A DNA stretch of 44,530 nt from CAZFQG01 sp964520785. GTDB lineage: Bacteria; Planctomycetota; Planctomycetia; Pirellulales; Thermoguttaceae. The position numbers and the translations under genes are program-made. Under the pieces are notes generated by a model that was not told where the DNA came from, did no database searches, and worked only from the letters and a program-made list of their open reading frames with translations. Positions 16,023-25,688 of this stretch are shown here, one piece after another; positions within the stretch are counted from its first letter, which is position 1; each line of letters opens with the position of its first letter. The stretch is from contig CAZFQG010000025.1 of assembly GCA_964520785.1 (NCBI GenBank), positions 1-44,530 of the forward strand, in the 5' to 3' direction.

Positions 16023-18287
16023 TCACCGCTTGCGCGGTAGCAGTTCATCCTCTTTCCGGACCAGCCAATGGCTCAGCAAGGGCGTCGTCCGGCGGACGAT
16101 CTCGGAGGCCGCGGGCGGAACGGGAGACGCGATGAAGTAGGCACGGAGGCTTTGCAGCACCTCTTGGGCCCGGCGGTCGGCGTCGCCGCGGCGCTCGCGG
16201 TTCGTCCGAGGCGCGATCGTCGCGACGATCCGCGTGACTTCCTTGGTCGTATCCACGCTTTCGGCCAGACAGAGTTCCTGGAACTCCAGATCGATCCACA
16301 ACTCCACCGCGCGGAGGTTCCGCCGCGGTTCGCGCCACACCGGGTTCTTCGAGACCGTCAGCCGCAACCGGTTCCGGTTGATCCGTGCCACCGTCGCCTC
16401 ATGGTCGGTCACGAATCCGCAGAGCTTTTCGATAATGAGCCGGAACGGAGAGGCGACGAAAAGTTCCTGTTTCAGGACGATCGTCGGCTCGGAAGTCCCC
16501 GGGAAGGGCTCCTCTTCGCGCGACAGGGCCGCCGTAATGCCTCCGCCCCCCAACTGCACGACCCGGTCGCGGCCTTGTTCCTTGGCCAGAAGGAGCGCGC
16601 GGTCGGCCCGGCGGAGCATCGTCTCGGCGGTATCTCCCGGCTGCAACTGCGTGACGCCGAAACTGCCGGTGACGCACTTCCCCTTCATCCAGCTCTGGGC
16701 CGTCTTGGAGAGCGTCCGGCGGATGTCGTCCGCGCGGCGCGCCGCGGACGGGTTGTCGCAATCGGTATAGAGGACGACGAACTCCTCGCCGCCGTACCGC
16801 GCCACGAAATCGCCGCCGCGGCAGGACCTGCTGAGAATCGCCGCGAGGCTCTTGATGACCTCGTCCCCCGCCTGGTGCCCGTACGTGTCGTTCACCTGCT
16901 TGAAGTGGTCCAAATCGCAGATAACGAGGCTGCACGCGATCTGCTGTTGCTGATGCGCCTCGATGAAGATGCCGAGAACGCGGTCGAATTCCGCTCGGTT
17001 GCCGACCTGGGTCATGGGGTCCTTCGCGACCCGCTCGGTCAACTGGCGGCATTTCTCCTCGAGCGAGATCTCGGAGCTGGCGTCGTGCATGAGGAAGACC
17101 GCGCCGGCCGTCTTCCCTTCGGCGTCCAAGACCGGAATGGCATGGCAATCGATCGACATCGGACGCGAGTCTCGCCCCTGGACGGAAAGCCGGCGAAGCG
17201 ATTGAATCCCCGCCCCAATCGCGTTGCGGATCGGACAGTCCGCGTCTTCGATCTCTCTCCCCTTCTCGTCGCGCAAATCCAGCAGCTTGGCGCTCCATTG
17301 GCGGTGCAGCAGGCTGGCCGCCCCGATCCCCGTGAGCCGCTCCGCGCCGGGGTTCCACGAGGTAATCTTCGCGTCGGCGTCGACGAACAGAACCCCGTCG
17401 TGCATGTGCTCCAAAAGCCTCGCCTCGAACCGGCGCTCCGCCTGCCCCCTGCTCCCCGAAAGCCGGTTGTATTCCCAGTGGCGCTCCACGACCTTCGGGT
17501 CCAACTCGTGCAGCCACTTCGACGCCATCTTGCGGCGGAGGGCGACGTGGTCCGCTTCGCCGAAACGGTAGAACTCCTCCAACAAGTCCGGGTCGAACTG
17601 CGTCCCCGCCCCGCGGAACATCTCCTCCCGGACGTCCTCGAACGGCATCGCCGCGCGGAAGATCCGGTTCGTGGTCATCGAATCGAACGCCTCCACGATG
17701 CCGATCATCCGCGCCCCGCGCGGAATCGCCTTGCCCACGCGGTCGTAACCCGGCTTCGTCCCGTCGTACCACGCCCTGGCGTACGCGACGTTCTCCAAAA
17801 TCCCCGTGTCGGCTCCACTGGAACGCAAAATCCGCATGCTGCTCAAGGGGACCCGCTGGAACAGATAGCGTTCCTCCGGACGCAACGGGGACTGTTTCTC
17901 CAGAATCCCGTCCGGCACCCCCACCAGGCCGATGTCGTGCAGCAGCGCGGATATCTCGATCGCCTCCCGCTCGTGGTCTTGAAGATTCTTGTACGCCGCC
18001 CATACCGAACTGGTCAGGGCAACCCGCAACCCGTGCGCGGCGCTGGGAGGATGCTTGCACCACAGGGCCGTGTACAGCCCCGTCCCCACGCCGAGCCGCG
18101 CGGCCGCCAGTTCGCGGTCGATCTCCTCGCCGAACACCGTCGTCGGCTCGAATTCGACTTCCGACTCCGCCGTCTGCCGCAGCAACGACTCGATCTCGGA
18201 AAGCGCGCCGTCGACGTTCCGGCGGACGAGACTCGCGGAGGCCTCGTGTTGGGGAAGAGCGGATTGCGGCGCGGGTTTCTTCGGCAT
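16023..18287 (-). CDS. HD-GYP (degenerate)/PAS/GGDEF c-di-GMP protein
   Basis: A 754-residue soluble protein with four parts. An HD-GYP-like domain spans about 80-280. A PAS domain spans about 290-410 (LLEHMHDGVLFVDADAKITSWNPGAERLTG). A GGDEF domain spans about 430-590, and a C-terminal ~130-residue region is unrecognised. The cyclase site is intact (ARYGGEEFVVLY), and an inhibitory I-site RGGD sits exactly five residues before it, so a feedback-inhibited diguanylate cyclase is likely. The HD-GYP part keeps HDIG (117-120), but the Lys of HDxGK is Leu121. The HHE metal-binding motif is replaced by YARAW near 169-173, although PGY remains. It probably senses rather than hydrolyses c-di-GMP. It lies next to the exopolysaccharide cluster, a plausible output. 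The ATG at 18287 has no clear Shine-Dalgarno. Confidence 0.85.
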   Translation of the reverse strand: MPKKPAPQSALPQHEASASLVRRNVDGALSEIESLLRQTAESEVEFEPTTVFGEEIDRELAAARLGVGTGLYTALWCKHPPSAAHGLRVALTSSVWAAYKNLQDHEREAIEISALLHDIGLVGVPDGILEKQSPLRPEERYLFQRVPLSSMRILRSSGADTGILENVAYARAWYDGTKPGYDRVGKAIPRGARMIGIVEAFDSMTTNRIFRAAMPFEDVREEMFRGAGTQFDPDLLEEFYRFGEADHVALRRKMASKWLHELDPKVVERHWEYNRLSGSRGQAERRFEARLLEHMHDGVLFVDADAKITSWNPGAERLTGIGAASLLHRQWSAKLLDLRDEKGREIEDADCPIRNAIGAGIQSLRRLSVQGRDSRPMSIDCHAIPVLDAEGKTAGAVFLMHDASSEISLEEKCRQLTERVAKDPMTQVGNRAEFDRVLGIFIEAHQQQQIACSLVICDLDHFKQVNDTYGHQAGDEVIKSLAAILSRSCRGGDFVARYGGEEFVVLYTDCDNPSAARRADDIRRTLSKTAQSWMKGKCVTGSFGVTQLQPGDTAETMLRRADRALLLAKEQGRDRVVQLGGGGITAALSREEEPFPGTSEPTIVLKQELFVASPFRLIIEKLCGFVTDHEATVARINRNRLRLTVSKNPVWREPRRNLRAVELWIDLEFQELCLAESVDTTKEVTRIVATIAPRTNRERRGDADRRAQEVLQSLRAYFIASPVPPAASEIVRRTTPLLSHWLVRKEDELLPRKR

Positions 18288-18589
18288 GGAGATAATGGGG
18301 TCATGGAAAGTTCTGGATCTCCTTCAGTTGGCTCTCGAAGCGTTCGCGCGCGGCATGGCGCGGTCCCCCGGTTCCCCCCCTCGAAATCTCATCTTCGCGG
18401 TAAAACGTCCGGAAGGACCGCGGCTGCTTGTCGGCGCGAACGAATAGGCTCTCAATAAAGCCTACCTTACCCAGGGTCCCAAATCTCTCGACGGATGGTT
18501 TTGGATACCCCGGAATTCTGGTATGGTGGTCGAAATTGTCGATTTTTCCAGCCGCCAAAACCCCGTCCCCTCCGAGAAGGAGCCCCGGA
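18288..18589. other. Divergent intergenic region with weak plus-strand promoter
   Basis: 302 bases between the HD-GYP/GGDEF gene and the exonuclease gene. No gene is recognised; the open frame through it is an extension of the exonuclease frame. TTTGGA, a 16-base spacer and TATGGT near 18500-18527 make a weak sigma-70 candidate about 60 bases before the exonuclease start. Confidence 0.35.
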
Positions 18590-19414
18590 ATGCCGAATTC
18601 GGTGAAATACCTGGTTTTTGACGTCGAAAGCCGAGCCGACGGTGAGTTGGTCGCTCGAATCCGTTACCCCGAAAAGAAACTCCCGCCGGAGGAGGCGGTG
18701 CGGCGTTATCGGGCGGAGCTGATGGAGAAGTACGAGACCGATTTCATCCCCTACACGTTCCAGGTGCCGATCTCCATCGCCATCGCCAAGGTGGGTGCCG
18801 ATTTCCGTCTGCGCGATCTGGTCGTTTTGGACGAGCCGGAGTTCCGCCCCCACGTCATGACGGAGTACTTCTGGCGCGGTTGGGAGAGATATGCGCGGCC
18901 CACGCTGGTCACGTTCAACGGCCGGGGTTTCGACATTCCGCTGTTGGAGTTGGCCGCGTTTCGTTACGGCATCGCCGTTCCGTACTGGTTCGCCCCCGGC
19001 CTGAAGGCCTACGACAACCCGCGCAACCGCTACAACTCCACCGCCCATTTGGACCTCTGCGACCTGCTGACCAACTTCGGCGCCACCCGCTTTAACGGGG
19101 GGCTCAATCTGGCGGCGAACATCCTCGGCAAGCCGGGCAAGATGGGTGTCCAAGGCGACATGGTTCAAGCGATGTACGAGGAGGGGCGGTTGGACGAGAT
19201 CAACGCCTATTGCCGCTGCGACGTATTGGATACCTACTTCGTCTTCCTCCGCGTCCAAGTCCTCACCGGCCACCTGACCCTCGACGCCGAACAATCCATC
19301 ATCGCCGAAACCAAGGCCTGGCTCCAAACCCGCGCCGAAACGTGCCCCGCCTACCAGGCATATCTCGACAACTGGGGCGACTGGCCCAACCCCTGGCACG
19401 ACCCGCCGGAGTGA
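18590..19414 (+). CDS. Predicted 3'-5' exonuclease related to the PolB exonuclease domain
   Basis: A 274-residue DEDD-type nuclease. Exo I is YLVFDVES with Asp11 and Glu13. Exo II is VTFNGRGFDIPLLE, where the Asp after GF is catalytic. Exo III is the C-terminal CRCDVLDTYFVFLR segment with its Asp. These match the stand-alone PolB-like 3'-5' exonuclease family (PF10108 type), which has no polymerase domain. The expected role is removal of 3' nucleotides from DNA or RNA in the cytoplasm, with the physiological substrate unknown. The ATG at 18590 is chosen because GAGAAGGAG lies just upstream and the conserved domain starts 7 residues in. The frame is open further upstream without family similarity. 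Confidence 0.85.
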   Translation: MPNSVKYLVFDVESRADGELVARIRYPEKKLPPEEAVRRYRAELMEKYETDFIPYTFQVPISIAIAKVGADFRLRDLVVLDEPEFRPHVMTEYFWRGWERYARPTLVTFNGRGFDIPLLELAAFRYGIAVPYWFAPGLKAYDNPRNRYNSTAHLDLCDLLTNFGATRFNGGLNLAANILGKPGKMGVQGDMVQAMYEEGRLDEINAYCRCDVLDTYFVFLRVQVLTGHLTLDAEQSIIAETKAWLQTRAETCPAYQAYLDNWGDWPNPWHDPPE

Positions 19415-19967
19415 CCCGCCCCGCACAACAAGCCACCCACCGGCGCGACCTTCCCCCCTCGCTCCATGCGCCGCGACCGGCGCGGTCGGCCACGGCGCGA
19501 TTCCTCCCTCAAGGCGACCACCCCACCTGAGAGTGGATTTGATTTTTTTCGCAAAGACAACGGCTCCGAGAGGTTGTAAACCGATTCGCCAGTTGCTATA
19601 TTCGGCCGTTAAGTGTGAAATCGTGAATAGCCTGCGCGACGTGGCTTGATTCGTCCCGGGTATCCCTTACCGGGCGGCGGACAGGTGTGTAGGTTGTTCT
19701 AGGTAGACGGGATTTCCACGCAGGCCGCGTGAGGAGGAGGTTCTTTTGCGCCGCCGCGTGGGTGACATTTTATTTCGGACTCCGCGCGGATCGTAGCGTC
19801 TGTCTCCACAGGTGGATTCGTTTCCTATTGGGGAGTCCGTACTTTCCATGCCTGGAGTAGTTGTCTTTTCCTTAAAGGGATTCAGGTTTGCTTTGTGCGC
19901 TGCTCCGGTGAAGTTTGAGCAACCTGCGAAGAAATGAAGCCATTTGGACGGTTTTCTTGCACCCGGA
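19415..19967. other. Long untranslated region before the dockerin protein
   Basis: 553 bases between the exonuclease stop and the first in-frame ATG of the secreted-protein gene. It contains the candidate promoter at 19574-19602, followed by about 350 bases that would form a long 5' leader. A 29-codon open frame at 19848-19937 has no Shine-Dalgarno or family similarity, and I do not call it. No RNA family was recognised. Confidence 0.4.
19574..19602 (+). promoter_or_regulatory. Sigma-70 promoter for the dockerin protein gene
   Basis: TTGTAA at 19574-19579, a 17-base spacer and TATATT at 19597-19602, in an AT-richer stretch. It would give an untranslated leader of about 360 bases before the ATG at 19968. 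Confidence 0.5.
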
Positions 19968-21910
19968 ATGTATGCGCCAAGGCTTAATCAGTTGGTGTCC
20001 CGGTTCTTTGCCGTTCGTGGAAACATACTGACCAACATCCCAGTTTCCCCCGGGTCGCCACCGCGATCTGATTTGGAAGGAGAGTCCCCTATATGTCTTT
20101 CCAGTAGTTTTGTTCGTCGTTTGAGCCGCGTGTGTGGTTCGCAGTTTTTTGGATGGATTGGAAAGCAGGTGAGAAGCGAATGCGCGACCGCGCAGGATAG
20201 CCGGAATCATTGCTTACGACTGGAGCCGCTAGAAGACCGGCGGATGTTGAGTACCGTCTTTTACGATTCCTTCAGCGGTAGCCATCCAGGATCCTGGGAA
20301 ATTGGCCATGATGGCGGCGGCGGTGACTACGCTTGGGCTTGGCCGAACGATTATGCGCATTGCTACTCGCATCCCACTGCTGGCTCATACTACTACCCCG
20401 ACGATCTTCATGTATACATGGAGCGTCGGGGGGTTAGTTTGTCCGGATACGATTCTGCTTCGCTTTCCTTCAGCCACGTCGTGGATACAGAGTCCGGCTA
20501 CGACAGTTTTACGGTTAACGTGCCGGCGTCACGACGGATCGGACCCTGACAATTCACGGGGCGGCGGACGCAGGAACGAAGATCACGCTTATCCGCGATT
20601 CGGAGACGGTCGGCACGACAAAGACGGACGACTCCGGAAACTGGATGTTTGACTATACGAACACGATTTTGCAGGACGGAGAATACCATTTCCGAGCGAT
20701 CGCGGAAGATTCGTTTTATAACATCAGCCCCGAACCTCTTGAGCCGTATGTTGTCGTAGTCGACGGCACTCCTCCAACCGCCCCCGTCGGCCTCCAAGCC
20801 CCTGAGAACCCTACGGCGGACACAACCCCCAACGTGTCATGGGAAGCTTCGACCGATGAAACTAGCGGCGTGGAGAAATATGAAATCGTCTTTCACGACT
20901 CCGCGTGGAATTTCATCGATACACCAAGGTATGAGCTTGAGTCCTCGGATACGGTGTTGGACGATTCTGAGTTCTCCGAGCCCCTCGAAGCGGGAGAGTG
21001 GTACTGGTACGTGCGGGCCGTCGACGTCGCGGGAAATGTCGGCGAGTGGACACCGACTACCGGCGAGCACCAGACAATTACGGTTGGATTGCTGCCAAAC
21101 CTTGTTCCATATCGACCTTCCGGGTGGTCCGACATAATCGTCGTGTCGACGAACCCAGATGACCACCTCGACGCCAGCCCTATCTTCAGTGACCAAGACA
21201 TATATATCGACTGGGCGGTTGGGAACAATGGTGATGCGCCGACTACGGTCGAGTACATTGTACGGCTGTATGTGGATGACGTCTTCGCGGACTTTGTTAT
21301 GCCAGTGCCGCAAAATGTGGGGCGCTGGGCCGGTGCGGTCGGTTCTCGCGTGTCAGGATTGACACCGGGACAGCACGTAATCAAGATTGAGGTCGACCCG
21401 ACCGAACTGGTTGACGAGCTTGACGAGACGGACAACACGTATAGTCGGACAATCGAAGTCAAGTTGCGTGGCGATGTTAACGGGGATTTCACCGTCGGTT
21501 ACGCCGATTTGGATATCATCAGAGGAAACTGGGGGCAAAGCGTGGAGCCGGGCTGCGGCGGCGATCTGTCCGGAGACGGCCAGGTTGGATATGCCGATCT
21601 CGACATAATCCGCGCCAACTGGGGCGCGGGAATTCCAACTGCGGCGGGCACGCGATCCGAGTTCCAAGACACAACCCCCACTTCCACCACCCCACCCCTC
21701 ATCGGCCCCCGCCGGGCCCCCGCCTCCGACGCCGCCTTTTCCTCCTGGGGGAACGTGAAGAGCCGGCCGGGTCTCCCGCTCTCCGACGCCGATCTCGCCT
21801 CCCTCGCCCAAGCGGCCTGGCTGCGCGAGGTGGAGGGGCTGAAGGGGAAGGGGAAGACCAGATCGGCCGTCCGGGAGAGTGGTGCCGCTTGGTGGTCGAT
21901 GTGGGAATGA
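19968..21910 (+). pseudogene. Secreted planctomycete dockerin protein, interrupted by a frame break
   Basis: The N-terminal part (frame of 19968) carries the planctomycete signature LRLEPLEDRRMLS. It then begins a beta-sandwich domain (SLSFSHVVDTESGYDSFTVNV) and stops at 20549. From about 20522 another frame continues without an obvious start. It encodes a Big/HYR-like repeat (GVTTDRTLTIHGAADAG), a fibronectin-III-like domain (APVGLQAPENPTADTTPNVSW), a CARDB domain (about 21090-21460), then two dockerin-type calcium loops (GDVNGDFTVGYADLDIIRGNWG and DLSGDGQVGYADLDIIRANWG) and a Pro/Ser-rich tail. The first domain is cut short at the break, so a small deletion, not only a one-base slip, is likely. 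The start is uncertain. GGAAGGAG at 20076-20083 precedes an ATG at 20093 in the wrong frame. It is probably cell-surface or exported. Confidence 0.7.
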
Positions 21911-21982
21911 CGTGGGAGAGGACTTGCATCCCGGCGCGAAGTAGGGGGCGAATCCCACGGCCCGTTCCCCCGCGCGCCCCCT

Positions 21983-23998
21983 TTACGCCCTGAGTTCCGC
22001 CCCGTGGTTTTTGGTGCAGGCGGCGACGATTGCGTCGCGGATGTCGTCCGCTTCCTGGCTGGTGAACGTCCCGGTGTCGGACCGCAGGGAAAAACTCAGC
22101 AGGAGGCTCTTCTTTCCCCTGCCCAGACGCTCCGGGTCGCGATAGGTGTCTTGATATTCCAGCGACTCCAGCGGGGCGCCGGCCGTGGCGCGAACCGTCG
22201 ACGCGATCGACGCCCAGGTGACCGATTCGTCCACCACCAGATTCAGGTCGCGAGAGACGGCCGGGTAGGGAGAGAGCGGTTGGTGCTTGGGGATCAAAAC
22301 GGCCGCGTCCAACAGCGGCGCAATATCCACCTCCGCCACCGTCGCCGCCGAGCGAAGCTCGAATTCCTTCAGCCCCTCCGGCGACAATTCCCCCAAAAAG
22401 CCCAGCGGGCTTTCGCCCAGGAACAACGCACACCCCTTGGCGGGGTCGAGCAGGCGGTGCGAGAAGGGACGCGCGTCCAATTCGGCCGCCACGTGCAGCT
22501 CGCCCAAGAGCGATTCGATCATTCCCTTGACCGCGGCGAACCCCGCGCCGCTGGTGATCGCCAGCATCTTCCGCTCGTCCGGCAGGTCGTCCCCCTTCGG
22601 CAGATAGACCTTGGCGATTTCGAACAGGGCGACCGCCTCGTTCCCCAGATTCTCGTTCGTCCGCCTGGCGGTCAACAGGCTCGGTACCAGGCTCAGCCGG
22701 AGCCGGTCTGCGCCGCGGAGTATGGGCGTTTCGCTGGCGAGCGGTTCGGCGTCCGTCCAGGGGCTGAACGTCCGTGCGGTCGCCTCGTCGACCAGGCTGA
22801 CCGTGTAGGCCTCGTCGACGCCGCAGGCGGTCAACGCCCGGCGGATGCGGTCGAGTACCCGGTCCTCGTGGGTCCGCGCCGACGCCGCCATCGGCACGCT
22901 GACGTCCTCCGGAATCTTGTCGTACCCGTGGATGCGTCCGACTTCCTCGACGAGGTCGATTTCCCGGGTCAGATCGCGCCGCCAGGTGGGGGGAACCACT
23001 TCGACCGTCGAGGCGTCGGCCCTCACTTCCGCGTTGCCCAACGCGGCGAGAATCCGGCGGACCTCCTCCCCCGGGATGGTAATCCCCAGGATCCGCTCCA
23101 ACTGGGCCAGCCGCAGCACGATCGGTTTTCGCGCGGGCCGAGCGGGGCCGACGTCGATGACCCCCTCGCAGAGCGTGCCGCCGGCGAGTTCCAGCGTTAA
23201 TTCCGCGCAACGCCGGCTGGCCCAATCGATCGTCTCGGGGTCGACGCGGCGCTCGAACCGGTAGGAGGAATCGCTGTGCAGGTTCAGGGCCCTGGCGGTG
23301 GTTCGAATGGAAACGGGATCGAATTCGGCCGCCTCGATGAGGACATTTCGCGTCGCGGAGGAAATCTCGGTGCTCGCTCCTCCCATTACGCCGCCGATCG
23401 CCACGGCCTTTTTCGCGTCGGCGATGACGCACATGTCGCCGCCGAGTTCGTATTCCTTGTGGTCGATCGCCTCGATGGTCTCCTTCGGCTTGGGCCGCCT
23501 GACGATAATGCGGCCGCCGGCGAGTCTGGCGAAATCGAACGTGTGCAGGGGCTGCCCGCACTCCATCAAGACGTAATTCGAAATATCGACGACGTTGTTG
23601 ACCGGCAAGAGTTCCACGGCCTGCAGCCGGTCGGCCATCCAATCGGGGCTCGGTCCCACCTTCACCCCTTGGATCAACCGCGCGGTATAACGGCAGCACA
23701 GATCGGCGCACTCGACGTCGACCTTCACCAGATCGCCGACCGGCGGCCCTTTCTCTTCGGGGAGCGCCGGCGGGATTTGCAGCTCCTTGCCCCAAAGGAC
23801 GCAGATTTCCCGGGCGATCCCGAGGTGTCCCAGGCAGTCGGGCCGGTTACTGGTGACTTCCAGATCGATCGCCCAGTCGTCGGCGAAGGAATCGGTCCCT
23901 TCGTGGTTCAGGCCCGAGACCATCAGCCGGCGTTCGAGTTCCTCGCGGGGCATGTCGAGGAGGACGTAGTCTTTCAGCCAATTCCAGGAGACGATCAT
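21983..23998 (-). CDS. pheT: Phenylalanine--tRNA ligase beta subunit
   Basis: A 671-residue PheT. It starts MIVSWNWLKDYVLLDMPREEL and goes straight from MVSGLNHEGTDSF to LEVTSNRPDCLGHLGIAREI. The EMAP-like tRNA-binding insertion present in E. coli-type PheT (about 795 residues) is therefore absent. This short form is known in several phyla. Also visible are the B3/4 editing region (NNVVDISNYVLMECGQPLHTFD and AIGGVMGG), the B5 region, the catalytic-like core (RTNENLGNEAVALFEIAKVY) and a C-terminal ferredoxin-fold anticodon-binding domain (YPAVSRDLNLVVDE). It pairs with PheS as an alpha2-beta2 enzyme that charges tRNA-Phe and edits Tyr. The ATG at 23998 has GGAG about 7 bases upstream and lies 41 bases after pheS. 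Confidence 0.95.
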   Translation of the reverse strand: MIVSWNWLKDYVLLDMPREELERRLMVSGLNHEGTDSFADDWAIDLEVTSNRPDCLGHLGIAREICVLWGKELQIPPALPEEKGPPVGDLVKVDVECADLCCRYTARLIQGVKVGPSPDWMADRLQAVELLPVNNVVDISNYVLMECGQPLHTFDFARLAGGRIIVRRPKPKETIEAIDHKEYELGGDMCVIADAKKAVAIGGVMGGASTEISSATRNVLIEAAEFDPVSIRTTARALNLHSDSSYRFERRVDPETIDWASRRCAELTLELAGGTLCEGVIDVGPARPARKPIVLRLAQLERILGITIPGEEVRRILAALGNAEVRADASTVEVVPPTWRRDLTREIDLVEEVGRIHGYDKIPEDVSVPMAASARTHEDRVLDRIRRALTACGVDEAYTVSLVDEATARTFSPWTDAEPLASETPILRGADRLRLSLVPSLLTARRTNENLGNEAVALFEIAKVYLPKGDDLPDERKMLAITSGAGFAAVKGMIESLLGELHVAAELDARPFSHRLLDPAKGCALFLGESPLGFLGELSPEGLKEFELRSAATVAEVDIAPLLDAAVLIPKHQPLSPYPAVSRDLNLVVDESVTWASIASTVRATAGAPLESLEYQDTYRDPERLGRGKKSLLLSFSLRSDTGTFTSQEADDIRDAIVAACTKNHGAELRA

Positions 23999-24039
23999 GG
24001 CTCACTCCATTTCCTTCTAATCGGTGCGTGCCGCGAGTA

Positions 24040-25056
24040 TTAGAACTGATGCAGAAATCGGACGTCGTTCTTGTAGAACTCGCGGATGTCCGTGACGGCG
24101 TGTCGCCGGGCGCAGACGCGTTCGATTCCCAACCCAAAGGCGAATCCGGTCACTTCATCCGGATCGTATCCGACCGATTCGAGGACGTTCGGATCGACCA
24201 TGCCGGCGCCGCCCATTTCGATCCACTTATCGTGCCAGCTCATGTCGACTTCGACGCTCGGCTCGGTGAAGGGGAAGAAAGAAGGGCGGAAGCGGATATG
24301 GACGTCGTCCTCGAAGTAGCTCCGCGCGAACAGCCGCAACACGCTCTTCAGGTCGGCCATCGTGACGTGCCGATCGATCAACAGCCCCTCGATCTGATGG
24401 AACATCGGGTAGTGGGTGGCATCGGCCGTGTCGGGCCGGTAGACGCGACCCAGCGAGATGATCCGCAACGGCGGCTTCATCCGTTCCATGGCGCGAATCT
24501 GGACCGTGCTGGTTTGGCTTCTCAGAAGACGCTTTCCGGAGGCGGCCCCGGCCGCCGCGAGGTAGAAGTTGTCCAGCGGGTCGCGCGCCGGATGCTCCAG
24601 CGGAATGTTCAGGGCCTCGAAGTTGTGCCACAGGTCCTCGACTTCGGGGCCTTCCGTCACCGTGAAGCCGAGGCGGCCCATGATGTCGGTCAGCTCGGCG
24701 ATGGTCTGCGTGATGGGATGGAGCCTTCCCAGACGGGGCCGTGCCCCGGGAACGGAGACGTCGAACGCGGCGGCGGTGCCGGCGGTCTTGGTGGATTGCT
24801 CCCACTTGACCCTGGCTGCGTCATAGGCGTCGCCAATGAGCGTCTTGACCTCGTTGAAACGCTTCCCGGCGGCCGGTTTGTCGGCCTTGTCGACCGACGC
24901 TATCCCCTTCTGGACTTCTTTCAGACGTCCGCTCTTTGCGCCGAGGAACTTGACACGCGCCTCTTCGAGCGTTTCCCCATCGGCGGCCGAGGCGAACGCC
25001 GCTTCGGCTTCGGCGGCCAATGCGTCCAAGTCGGCAAGGAAGTCGGAAAGTGCCAT
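24040..25056 (-). CDS. pheS: Phenylalanine--tRNA ligase alpha subunit
   Basis: A 338-residue class II synthetase subunit of normal length. The N-terminal coiled-coil tRNA-binding arm (about 1-85) is followed by the catalytic core with RLHPITQTIAELTDIMGRLGF, TEGPEVEDLWHNFEALN, the motif 2 region (FHQIEGLLIDRHVTMADLK) and RFRPSFFPFTEPSVEVD. Motif 3 is GFAFGLGIERVCARRHAV, followed by the standard ending DIREFYKNDVRFLHQF. It activates Phe and transfers it to tRNA-Phe together with PheT. The ATG at 25056 has CGGAG about 6 bases upstream. The gene lies 269 bases after rplT, with an intrinsic terminator in between (25132-25159), so it may be attenuated or have its own promoter. Confidence 0.95.
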   Translation of the reverse strand: MALSDFLADLDALAAEAEAAFASAADGETLEEARVKFLGAKSGRLKEVQKGIASVDKADKPAAGKRFNEVKTLIGDAYDAARVKWEQSTKTAGTAAAFDVSVPGARPRLGRLHPITQTIAELTDIMGRLGFTVTEGPEVEDLWHNFEALNIPLEHPARDPLDNFYLAAAGAASGKRLLRSQTSTVQIRAMERMKPPLRIISLGRVYRPDTADATHYPMFHQIEGLLIDRHVTMADLKSVLRLFARSYFEDDVHIRFRPSFFPFTEPSVEVDMSWHDKWIEMGGAGMVDPNVLESVGYDPDEVTGFAFGLGIERVCARRHAVTDIREFYKNDVRFLHQF

Positions 25057-25131
25057 CGCGAACTCCGGGATTATTCAACAAACCAAAATCGCCAATTTGC
25101 CGGCGGCGGGTCTTACCGCGCCGCGGAAACG

Positions 25132-25159
25132 AAAAAAGGCAGGCACCTCGGGCCCGCCT
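25132..25159 (-). terminator. Intrinsic terminator/attenuator between rplT and pheS
   Basis: On the minus strand an 8-bp stem (AGGCGGGC with GCCTGCCT, one G-U pair, 7-base loop) at 25137-25159 runs into six Us (25132-25137). It would end transcription from rplT or control read-through into pheST. No clear alternative antiterminator pairing was worked out. Confidence 0.6.
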
Positions 25160-25325
25160 GGGGGTATTTCGCGGCCGCCGCGCCGCGGTGGAATACGAAG
25201 CGGGGGGGCGCCAAGGACCGTAGAGAATTAACAACTGTCGCGTTTATCGCGCCCCGTACCCAAATGAACCCGACACCTGTTGATTCGCGACTCCTCAAGG
25301 GCCGCCGCGCTTCGGAAGACCTTCG

Positions 25326-25688
25326 TTATGCGCGGGAAAGACTCGCTTCCTTCACAAGGGCCACGACCTGATCGAATGCCTCGGGGTCGGAAATCGCCAG
25401 TTCGGAAAGCATTTTCCTGTTCAGTTCGATTTTCGCCGCCTTCAGTCCGGCAATGAACTCGCTGTACCGCAACCCGCGCTCGCGGACCGCGGCGTTGATC
25501 CGGATGATCCACAGTCGTCGGAAGTCGCGTTTTCGAACCCGACGGTCGCGAAACGCGAACGCGCCGGACCGAATGAGCGTCTCCTTCGCGGTACGCAGAA
25601 GATTGTTCCTGCCCCCACGATAACCTTTTACCTTCCGAAAAAGCCGTTTCTTGGCACGAGTTCGTGCCGCGCCTTTGCGTGTTCTCAT
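25326..25688 (-). CDS. rplT: 50S ribosomal protein L20
   Basis: A 120-residue L20 of normal length. The basic N-terminus is MRTRKGAARTRAKKRLFRKVKGYRGGRNNLLRTAKE, and the C-terminal domain includes LWIIRINAAVRERGLRYSEFIAGLKAAKIELNRKMLSELA. It binds 23S rRNA early in 50S assembly and, in several bacteria, represses the infC-rpmI-rplT mRNA. The ATG at 25688 is preceded by AGGGA on the minus strand. It lies 113 bases after rpmI, in the conserved infC-rpmI-rplT order. Whether L20 autoregulation operates here is not shown. Confidence 0.97.
   Translation of the reverse strand: MRTRKGAARTRAKKRLFRKVKGYRGGRNNLLRTAKETLIRSGAFAFRDRRVRKRDFRRLWIIRINAAVRERGLRYSEFIAGLKAAKIELNRKMLSELAISDPEAFDQVVALVKEASLSRA

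Noticed and set aside
16068..18458. 796-codon plus-strand open frame opposite the HD-GYP/GGDEF gene
   Set aside because: It is Arg/Pro-rich without domain similarity and antisense to a protein with clear motifs; a GC-driven shadow frame.
19848..19937. 29-codon frame in the leader of the dockerin protein gene
   Set aside because: No Shine-Dalgarno and no similarity; chance open frame is likely.
21699..23795. 698-codon minus-strand frame overlapping pheT
   Set aside because: Low-complexity Arg/Gly composition; pheT in the other frame has unambiguous family motifs.
25160..25325. T-box-like riboswitch before pheS
   Set aside because: ACCGCGG occurs, but no TGGN antiterminator bulge or specifier stem was found.
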